Source: an uncultured Oscillospiraceae bacterium
GTDB taxonomy: Bacteria; Bacillota; Clostridia; Oscillospirales; Oscillospiraceae
Assembly: GCA_934589675.1 (NCBI GenBank)
Contig: CAKTOF010000007.1
Span: 62,001 to 126,000, forward strand
Direction of reading: 5' to 3'
Length of the DNA stretch: 64,000 nucleotides
Made by a program: the position numbers and the translations under genes. A model generated the notes under the pieces. It was not told the origin of the DNA and did no database searches. It saw only the letters and a list, made by a program, of their open reading frames with translations. Shown one piece after another: positions 58,135 through 64,000 of this stretch; positions within the stretch are counted from its first letter, which is position 1, and each line of letters starts with the position of its first letter.

Positions 58135-59292
58135 ATGTACAATAAAAATATTATAGAGCAGTTAGTCGACTTTATTTCAAGCAAGGACGGAAAGACAGAC
58201 AAGAGCCGTTTGCAGAATGAAGTGCAAGATGCATTTGACCTTGTGAAAGAAAGAAGTGTATATTATTGTGATTGGTTTGCAATTAGATTCTGCAAAGCAG
58301 CATCAAGAAGTTTTGGCAATACCGTTTTGGCATTATCTGCGCTCCATAGATACGACGATATTCCATTTATAGTTTGCTTAGTAACACCGACACGCAACTA
58401 TTTGATGTTGGCAAACACCACGTTCCTTAGGAAGATTAGTCATTCTTCACAGGAGTTGCGCCGAGATAACATCAAGGGCAGTTTCAACGGAAGTGACATC
58501 ATGCGGGAGTTTGAAGGCATTGAAAATATTCCTGAAAACTTTGAGTTTCTGTATAATTCTCACGAAAACTATACCTTTGAAGAAAATCTTGATCGTTTGG
58601 TAGAAGCAACAAATAATATTGCTCCCACCGGAAAAAGATTTGTGCCTACTGAATTACAGGTTGAATGCATCAGAGAATCCATTGACCGAGCAATTTCATT
58701 TTTGAATTCCGTAGAATATGGGGTTTTGAACGATGACTTAAATGACCGTGTTCGCGCAGTAGAATCAGAAATCGCAATCGCAGCTTTTATTGACAACGTT
58801 AATTTGCGGGGAAGAATCATCGAATACTTGATTACTGCTGAAGATGATCTGAAAGCAACCTTAATGAACTGTCTGCATACAAGACAACCTCTCCCAGAAA
58901 TTTTTACAGCCGATGAATTGGGCGACTATGAACGAAAGTTTGAGCATTATCTTACGGAAACGGATATTAAGACAAAAGTTTTGTTCTTATCCAGTAACCC
59001 GAAAGGCTATAATATTGATAAATTGCTCTCGTTTCTCTCCGAAGAGAAAAGCGTGTACTTAGTTTTTGTCGTTGCTATTGATGAAGACAGGACAATTCAA
59101 ACCCGGCTGTGTTCAATGTTCAATCGACAACTCTTGTCCGGCACAAGAATTATTAAACATTGGGCGGGGCGGAATTCTCGTGGTGTAACTCAATATGAAG
59201 GAAGAGTGTTAGAAGCCATAGTAGAAGATTTTGATTCTGGTATTGACTATGATGCCTCGCAAGATATGATTACCGATTTTCTCCGTGGTTAA
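58135..59292 (+). CDS. Probable type II restriction endonuclease of unfamiliar type
   Basis: 385 residues, no signal peptide or membrane segment. I do not recognise the family. Context (directly after a methyltransferase and a controller-like HTH gene, same AT-rich composition) points to the cognate nuclease. A possible PD-(D/E)xK core is ETDIKTKVLFL (Asp277, Lys279) followed by a hydrophobic strand SVYLVFVVAID at about 306-316, with Glu230 upstream as a candidate third acidic residue. GAGGTG precedes the ATG at 58135. The function remains inference. Confidence 0.6.
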   Translation: MYNKNIIEQLVDFISSKDGKTDKSRLQNEVQDAFDLVKERSVYYCDWFAIRFCKAASRSFGNTVLALSALHRYDDIPFIVCLVTPTRNYLMLANTTFLRKISHSSQELRRDNIKGSFNGSDIMREFEGIENIPENFEFLYNSHENYTFEENLDRLVEATNNIAPTGKRFVPTELQVECIRESIDRAISFLNSVEYGVLNDDLNDRVRAVESEIAIAAFIDNVNLRGRIIEYLITAEDDLKATLMNCLHTRQPLPEIFTADELGDYERKFEHYLTETDIKTKVLFLSSNPKGYNIDKLLSFLSEEKSVYLVFVVAIDEDRTIQTRLCSMFNRQLLSGTRIIKHWAGRNSRGVTQYEGRVLEAIVEDFDSGIDYDASQDMITDFLRG

Positions 59293-59604
59293 TTTGCATC
59301 TTCAATTGATAGTTCAGCTCCGCAGGAGCGCAGCCGATCTCTCTGAAATCGTTCAGGGGTTTGGGGCATTTCCCCAACAAGATTGCACGGGAGTATAAAC
59401 GCGAGCATTGCTTGCCAAGTGCGTTTCGCAGTTGGCAGGTAATGAGAAGTGGGTACCGCCGTGCATTGCTTGCCAGAATGGTAAGCTCCGGTGTGGGTAC
59501 TCACCGGATTTGCTTGCTATTCTGCAAGGAAATCCCGGTCGTACCACGCCGGTTTTCGCAAGTGTAGCTACACTTGCTGTGCTTGCTATTCTCCGTTTCC
59601 CATG
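59293..59604. other. Island right junction, repetitive non-coding sequence
   Basis: No convincing gene. The segment contains variants of one unit, GCATTGCTTGCCA at 59406 and 59462 and TTTGCTTGCTATT-like sequence at 59510 and 59580, with intervening GTGGGTAC-type motifs. Composition lies between island and chromosome. It joins the nuclease gene to the truncated signal-peptide gene. Confidence 0.45.
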
Positions 59605-59739
59605 TTAGCAAGCGCCATTTTCCAAATGGAAATCGGCGGCAACCGCCGCCTTGTCTGCTGCCGTTTCCGCGGCCATCGCGTTGGGCACAAGGCCCAGCAG
59701 CAGCACAAGCGCAAGTAAAAAGCTTGTCAATCGTTTCAT
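59605..59739 (-). pseudogene. Truncated secreted-protein gene (signal peptide remnant)
   Basis: ATG at 59739, with GGAGG upstream, starts MKRLTSFLLALVLLLGLVP followed by an AMA cleavage site and about 18 residues before a stop inside the junction sequence. A 44-residue product with a full Sec signal and almost no mature part is best explained as the 5' end of a larger surface-protein gene that lost its remainder when the neighbouring island arrived. A true small secreted peptide is the alternative. Confidence 0.55.
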
Positions 59740-59975
59740 AAATCTAGGATTCCTCCTTTGTTTCCTTCCAACAGTGTTCTGAAGCATTTCAATTCCGGCT
59801 CTTTTCCTACGATAGCCGACGCGGCCGGGTCCCGTGACCGGGATCCGGTAAGGTTTCTGTTAAGCTCATGTGAGGCGGAGCGGCTTTTTGCAGCATTTGC
59901 AGCCCGGCGAGCCCGTTCCGGCCGGTTTGCGGATTTTTATCAACTTTCTGAGACCAGGAACAAAATAATCGGAGA
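59740..59975. other. Intergenic stretch between remnant and butyrate operon
   Basis: Holds the upstream region of the truncated gene (minus) and the start of the crt upstream region (plus). A CCCGTGACCGG-type small dyad near 59830-59845 is visible; nothing else can be supported. Confidence 0.35.
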
Positions 59976-60008
59976 TTGACAAAAATTTGTCTTGCACTGC
60001 GGTACAAT
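59976..60008 (+). promoter_or_regulatory. Promoter/operator region of the butyrate operon
   Basis: TTGACA (59976-59981) overlaps a perfect dyad GACAAA-AA-TTTGTC (59978-59991). A TACAAT at 60003-60008 is 21 bp from TTGACA, too far for a standard promoter, so the exact -10/-35 pair is unresolved. The dyad is a candidate operator but differs from the Rex consensus. Confidence 0.4.
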
Positions 60009-60072
60009 CAGCGTTATACTGCTAGGTAGAAAGATCCAGCGATCATTGCGTATAAAGGAGGAAAATTCCAAC

Positions 60073-60849
60073 ATGGCATTTCTCGACCTGACCCGCAGCG
60101 GTCACATTGCAACCGTGACCATCAACAGGCCGGAGGCACTCAACGCGCTCAACTCCGCCGTACTGGGCGAGCTGGACGCCGCCATCGACGTTCTCTCGCG
60201 CGACGACGAGGTCTATGTCGTCATCCTGACCGGCGCCGGGCGCTCGTTCGTCGCCGGCGCCGACATTGCGGAGATGCGCGGCTTTACCGCGGTCGAGGGC
60301 AAGCGCTTCGGCGTGCGCGGCGGCGGCGTGTTCCTCAAGCTCGAGCAGATGGAAAAGCCCGTCATCGCGGCCATCAACGGCTTCGCGCTCGGCGGCGGGT
60401 GCGAGCTCGCCATGGCGTGCGACATTCGCCTGGCGTCCGACAAGGCGCGCTTCGGTCAGCCGGAGGTCGGCCTCGGCATCACGCCTGGCTTCGGCGGCAC
60501 GCAGCGCCTGCCGCGCATCGTCGGCCAGTCGCGCGCGATGGAGCTCATTCTGACCGGCCGAACCGTCAAAGCCGATGTGGCGCTCGCCATTGGCCTCGTC
60601 GACGCGGTCTATCCGGCCGACGAGCTCATGGAAAAGGCGGTCGGTCTGGCCGAAATGATCTGCGCGAACGCCCAGATCGCCGTCCGGCAGGCCAAGCGCT
60701 GCATCCGCATGGGCATGCAGGCTGACATTGCCACGGGCGCGGCGTTCGAGGCCGAGGCCTTCGGCGTATGCTGCGGCACGCAGGACAAGGCGGAGGGCAT
60801 GGACGCCTTCCTGGAAAAACGCAGCGAAAAGCACTTCAAAAATTGCTGA
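60073..60849 (+). CDS. crt: Crotonase (3-hydroxybutyryl-CoA dehydratase)
   Basis: 258 residues, standard crotonase length. Oxyanion segments VAGADIAEM and GGGCELAMACDI and both catalytic Glu (in CELAM and in GQPEVGLGITPGFGG) are intact. It converts 3-hydroxybutyryl-CoA to crotonyl-CoA in butyrate synthesis. First gene of crt-hbd-bcd-etfB-etfA, with AAGGAGG upstream of the ATG. Unlike the crotonase at 35956-36879 it has no helical insertion. Confidence 0.94.
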   Translation: MAFLDLTRSGHIATVTINRPEALNALNSAVLGELDAAIDVLSRDDEVYVVILTGAGRSFVAGADIAEMRGFTAVEGKRFGVRGGGVFLKLEQMEKPVIAAINGFALGGGCELAMACDIRLASDKARFGQPEVGLGITPGFGGTQRLPRIVGQSRAMELILTGRTVKADVALAIGLVDAVYPADELMEKAVGLAEMICANAQIAVRQAKRCIRMGMQADIATGAAFEAEAFGVCCGTQDKAEGMDAFLEKRSEKHFKNC

Positions 60850-60865
60850 CAGGGGGATGCAAATC

Positions 60866-61711
60866 ATGAAAAAGATCGTTGTCATCGGCGGCGGCACCAT
60901 GGGGCTCGACATCGCGCAGGTCTTTGCGAAGGCAGGCTTTGACGTCCTTGTGCGCGACATTTCCGACGCCATCATCCAGGCTTCCGAAGCCCGCCTGAAC
61001 AAGGCGCTGGGCAAGCTCGAGTCCAAGGGCAAGCTCACGGCTGAAGGAAAGGCCGAGCTGCTCGGCCGCATCGCCTTTACAACGGAGCTTTCCGGCGCGG
61101 CGGACGCCGACCTCGTCATCGAGGCGGCCATCGAGAACCTCGACATCAAAAAGAGTATTTTCGCCGAGCTGGACGCCATCTGCAAGCCGGAGACGATCCT
61201 CGCCTCGAACACGTCGTCCATCTCCATCACGGCCATCGCCTCTGCGACGAAGCGCGCCGACCGCTTCATCGGCATGCACTTCTTCAACCCCGCCACGGTC
61301 ATGAAGCTCGTCGAGGTCATCCGCGGCGCGAACACGTCTGACGAGACGTATGACACCATCTTTTCTCTCGCGCAGACCATCGGCAAGGAGCCGGTCACCG
61401 TCGCCGAGGCGCCGGGCTTCGTCGTCAACAAGCTCCTCATCCCGATGATCAATGAGGCGTGCGACCTTGTCTATACCGGCGTCGCCACAGCCGAGGACGT
61501 CGACAAGGCCATGCAGCTCGGCGCGAATCACCCGATGGGCCCGCTCCATCTGGGCGACCTCGTCGGCCTCGACGTGTGCCTTGCCATCATGGATACGCTC
61601 TATGACGAGACGCATGACAGCAAATACCGCGCCTCGCTTCTCATGCGCAAGCTCGTCCGCGCCGGCCACCTCGGCCGCAAGACCGGCCGCGGCTTCTTCG
61701 ACTATACCTGA
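60866..61711 (+). CDS. hbd: 3-hydroxybutyryl-CoA dehydrogenase
   Basis: 281 residues. Reduces acetoacetyl-CoA to 3-hydroxybutyryl-CoA. Rossmann motif GGGTMGLDIAQVF, catalytic His in GMHFFNPATVMKLVE, APGFVVNKLLIPM and the C-terminal HPMGPLHLGDLVGLD match Hbd. The ATG at 60866 is 9 bases from AGGGGG; another ATG at 60857 abuts that site. It lies 16 bases after crt. The homologue at 36974-37825 shares the fold but clearly differs in sequence. Confidence 0.95.
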   Translation: MKKIVVIGGGTMGLDIAQVFAKAGFDVLVRDISDAIIQASEARLNKALGKLESKGKLTAEGKAELLGRIAFTTELSGAADADLVIEAAIENLDIKKSIFAELDAICKPETILASNTSSISITAIASATKRADRFIGMHFFNPATVMKLVEVIRGANTSDETYDTIFSLAQTIGKEPVTVAEAPGFVVNKLLIPMINEACDLVYTGVATAEDVDKAMQLGANHPMGPLHLGDLVGLDVCLAIMDTLYDETHDSKYRASLLMRKLVRAGHLGRKTGRGFFDYT

Positions 61712-61747
61712 TTCTTCATATCTGCATTTATTTGAGGAGGATTCACC

Positions 61748-62896
61748 ATGGATTTTAATCTCTCGAAGCAGGAGCAGCTGCTGCTTCAGATGTACCGCTC
61801 CTTCGCCGAAAACGAAGTCAAGCCGCTGGCGCAGGAGGTCGACGAGGAGGAGCGCTTCCCCGTTGAGACCGTGCAGAAAATGGCCAAAAACGGCATGATG
61901 GGCATCTACATGCCGCGCGAATACGGCGGTCAGGGCGCGACGTACTTAAGCTATGTCATGGCTATTGAAGAGCTGAGCAAAGTCTGCGGCACGACGGGCG
62001 TCGTCCTCTCGGCGCACGCGTCGCTCTGCTGCAGCCCGATCCTCGACTACGGCACGGAGGAGCAGAAGAGAGCCTACCTGCCGAAGCTCTGCTCCGGCGA
62101 GTATCTCGGCGCGTTCGGCCTCACCGAGCCCGGCGCCGGCACGGACGCGCAGGGTCAGCAGACCCGCGCCGTGCTCGACGGCGACCACTGGGTCTTGAAC
62201 GGCTCGAAGATCTTCATCACGAACGCCGGCTACGCCGACGTGTTCATCATCTTCGCCATCACCGGCATGACGACGGACAAGAAGGGCCGCCCGAGCAAAG
62301 AGATCTCCGCGTTCATCGTCGAGCGCACATTCCCCGGCTTCTCCGTCGGCAAGCACGAGAAGAAGATGGGCATCCGCGGCTCGTCCACGTGCGAGCTCAT
62401 CATGGAAAACTGCATCGTCCCGAAGGACAATCTCCTCGGCAAGCAGGGCAAGGGCTTCTCCATCGCCATGAACACGCTCAACGGCGGCCGCATCGGCATC
62501 GCCGCGCAGGCGCTCGGCATCGCCGAGGGCGCCATTGAGGAGACCGTCGCCTATACGAAGGAGCGCCGCCAGTTCGGCAAGACGATCTTCCAGCAGCAGA
62601 ACACGCAGTTCCAGCTGGCCGACATGCAGACGAAGGCCGACGCGGCCAAGTGGCTCGTCTACCACGCCGCCATGACGAAGCAGGAGGGCAAGCCCTACAA
62701 CGTCGAGGCCGCCAAGGCCAAGCTCTTCGCCGCCGAGGCCGCCATGGAGATCACAACGAAGGCCGTCCAGCTGTTCGGCGGCTACGGCTACACGCGGGAA
62801 TATCCGGTCGAGCGCATGATGCGCGACGCGAAGATCACCGAGATCTACGAGGGCACGAGCGAGGTCCAGCGCATGGTCATCGCCGGCTCGCTGTAA
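61748..62896 (+). CDS. bcd: Butyryl-CoA dehydrogenase (acyl-CoA dehydrogenase)
   Basis: 382 residues. FAD enzyme reducing crotonyl-CoA to butyryl-CoA, in this gene order usually with Etf electron bifurcation coupled to ferredoxin reduction. Motifs: AFGLTEPGAGTDAQG, WVLNGSKIFITNAGYAD, the RIGIAAQALGIAEGA helix, QLFGGYGYTREYPVERMMRDA and the catalytic Glu368 in IYEGTSEVQRM. AGGAGG precedes the ATG. It is followed by etfB after 14 bases. Confidence 0.95.
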   Translation: MDFNLSKQEQLLLQMYRSFAENEVKPLAQEVDEEERFPVETVQKMAKNGMMGIYMPREYGGQGATYLSYVMAIEELSKVCGTTGVVLSAHASLCCSPILDYGTEEQKRAYLPKLCSGEYLGAFGLTEPGAGTDAQGQQTRAVLDGDHWVLNGSKIFITNAGYADVFIIFAITGMTTDKKGRPSKEISAFIVERTFPGFSVGKHEKKMGIRGSSTCELIMENCIVPKDNLLGKQGKGFSIAMNTLNGGRIGIAAQALGIAEGAIEETVAYTKERRQFGKTIFQQQNTQFQLADMQTKADAAKWLVYHAAMTKQEGKPYNVEAAKAKLFAAEAAMEITTKAVQLFGGYGYTREYPVERMMRDAKITEIYEGTSEVQRMVIAGSL

Positions 62897-62910
62897 CGGG
62901 AGGAACCAAC

Positions 62911-63705
62911 ATGAAAATCATTGTCTGCATGAAGCAGGTCCCCGACACCACAGAGGTTCGGCTCGACCCTGTCACCAATACGCTCATCCGCACCGGCATT
63001 CCCAGCATCATCAACCCGGACGACAAGGCCGGCATCGAGGCCGCGCTTGAGATCAAGGAAAAGCTCCCCGGCACGACGGTCACCGTCATCTCCATGGGCC
63101 TTCCGAGCGTGGACATCGCGCTGCGCGAGGCGCTGGCCATGGGCTGCGACGACGCCATCCTCCTCACCGACCGCAAGCTCGGTGGCGCGGACACGTGGGC
63201 GACCTCCTCGTCCATCGCCGGCGCGCTCCGGCACCTCGACTATGACCTCATCATCTGCGGCCGGCAGGCCATCGACGGCGACACGGCGCAGGTCGGTCCG
63301 CAGATTGCCGAGCACCTCGGCATCCCGCAGGTGTCCTACGTTGAGGAAATTTCCGAGATCACGGAGGATCACCTCGTCGTCCGCCGCCAGTTTGAGGATC
63401 GCTACCAGATGATCGAGGTCGCCCTCCCCTGCCTCATTACGACGCTCTCTGAGCTCAACAAGCCCCGCTACATGACCGTCGGCGGCTGCTTTGACGCGTA
63501 CGAAAAAGAGGTGCGCATCATGACCTACGCCGACATTGCCGACGTCGTCGACGAGAGCAACATCGGCCTGAAGGGCTCGCCGACGAACGTCGTCAAGTCC
63601 ATGAGCAAGCAGGGCAAGGGCCAGGGCGAGATCCTGAGCGGCCTGACCGCCGACGAAGCAGCCGCCGCCATCGTCGAGCGTCTCGCCGCGCGCCATCTCA
63701 TCTGA
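62911..63705 (+). CDS. etfB: Electron transfer flavoprotein beta subunit
   Basis: 264 residues. Markers: MKIIVCMKQVPDTTEV at the start, NPDDKAGIEAALEIKE, GRQAIDGDTAQVGPQIAEHL and the C-terminal recognition loop region. With EtfA it forms the FAD- and nucleotide-binding heterodimer that passes electrons from NADH to Bcd and, in bifurcating types, to ferredoxin. GGGAGG lies before the ATG, and etfA follows after 14 bases. Confidence 0.95.
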   Translation: MKIIVCMKQVPDTTEVRLDPVTNTLIRTGIPSIINPDDKAGIEAALEIKEKLPGTTVTVISMGLPSVDIALREALAMGCDDAILLTDRKLGGADTWATSSSIAGALRHLDYDLIICGRQAIDGDTAQVGPQIAEHLGIPQVSYVEEISEITEDHLVVRRQFEDRYQMIEVALPCLITTLSELNKPRYMTVGGCFDAYEKEVRIMTYADIADVVDESNIGLKGSPTNVVKSMSKQGKGQGEILSGLTADEAAAAIVERLAARHLI

Positions 63706-63719
63706 GGGAGGATACGAAC

Positions 63720-64000
63720 ATGAGCAAGAACGTATTTGTTTTCTGCGAGCAGCGCGACGGGCAGATCCAGAAGGTCACGCTCGAGCTGCTCGGCAAGGCC
63801 CGTGAGCTGGCCGATGCGCTCGGCCAGGAGGTCGTGGCCGTCCTGCCCGGCTATGAGATCGAGGGCAAAGCAAGCGACCTCATCGCGCACGGCGCCGACG
63901 AGGTCGTCGTCGCGGACGACCCCATTCTGGCCGAATATTCCACCGAGCCGTATGCGCAGGTCATGTGCGCCGCCATCTCGCAGATGGATCCGGACATCGT
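63720..64000 (+). CDS. etfA: Electron transfer flavoprotein alpha subunit (partial, runs off the window)
   Basis: The first 93 codons are present. The N-terminal pattern MSKNVFVFCEQRDGQIQKV, ELLGKARELADALG, VAVLPGYEI and HGADEVVVADDPILAEYSTEPYA matches EtfA domain I. The FAD-binding C-terminal domain lies beyond the window. GAGGGAGG lies 8 bases before the ATG at 63720. It completes the crt-hbd-bcd-etfBA butyrate operon. Confidence 0.93.
   Translation, partial: MSKNVFVFCEQRDGQIQKVTLELLGKARELADALGQEVVAVLPGYEIEGKASDLIAHGADEVVVADDPILAEYSTEPYAQVMCAAISQMDPDI

Noticed and set aside
30640..60072. Rex boxes near the catabolic and butyrate operons
   Set aside because: No TTGTTAA-N4-TTAACAA-like site was found upstream of 30682, 36974 or 60073. 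The nearest resemblance, TTGTTAAAAGTGATTAG near 42388, has only one good half and lies in the CorC-type leader.

Overview
The window looks like a chromosomal segment from a high-GC, endospore-forming anaerobic Clostridia. It resembles the butyrate-producing Oscillospiraceae (Oscillibacter, Flavonifractor, Intestinimonas or Dysosmobacter type), but that placement is inference because there is no rRNA here. The support is a bcd-etfBA butyrate module, sporulation-type genes (SpoIID-like, pdaA, ytvI), S-layer homology (SLH) proteins, Rex, Gram-positive style promoters and terminators, and no outer-membrane genes.

Layout. 1-6.9 kb (minus): one-carbon metabolism and envelope (fhs under a ZTP riboswitch, folD, lgt, a pair of M16 peptidases). 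7-11.9 kb (plus): prmA, a DUF4015-like exported protein, three peptidoglycan-binding genes and two tRNA-Ser genes. 11.9-23.9 kb (minus): an aldehyde dehydrogenase, a five-gene oligopeptide ABC transporter, and a Gld-type ABC exporter joined to an odd 5'-nucleotidase C-domain protein. 24-25.4 kb: proC and a MarR regulator. 25.4-30.3 kb: a 1330-residue SLH protein flanked by dispersed palindromic repeats. 30.6-40 kb (plus): a strongly codon-biased catabolic cluster of SDR, two near-identical 4-hydroxybutyryl-CoA dehydratase-like enzymes, a second SDR, a crotonase with an insertion, a 3-hydroxybutyryl-CoA dehydrogenase, an L-carnitine-dehydrogenase-like enzyme and a beta-keto-acid cleavage enzyme. 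40-48 kb: assorted transport, regulatory (DtxR-type, Rex) and envelope genes. 48.2-53 kb (minus): infC-rpmI-rplT and an ACT-hom-lysC operon. 53-56.5 kb (plus): ytvI, an RluA-type synthase and pta. 56.5-59.3 kb: an AT-rich restriction-modification island with a truncated signal-peptide gene beside it. 60-64 kb (plus): crt-hbd-bcd-etfB-etfA, running off the end.

How it fits together. crt-hbd-bcd-etf reduces acetoacetyl-CoA to butyryl-CoA. The 30.6-40 kb cluster appears to feed acetoacetate, CoA thioesters and crotonyl-CoA into it. pta serves acyl-phosphate formation, and Rex is the likely NADH sensor. fhs and folD supply one-carbon units.

The observations most worth following are: a three-stem structured repeat with compensatory changes in three intergenic copies; the unassigned catabolic cluster with its gene-converted dehydratase pair; a symmetric palindromic promoter in front of the ZTP riboswitch; a leader ORF overlapping an attenuator before a CorC-type transporter; and two genes whose ribosome-binding sites lie inside terminator-like hairpins.
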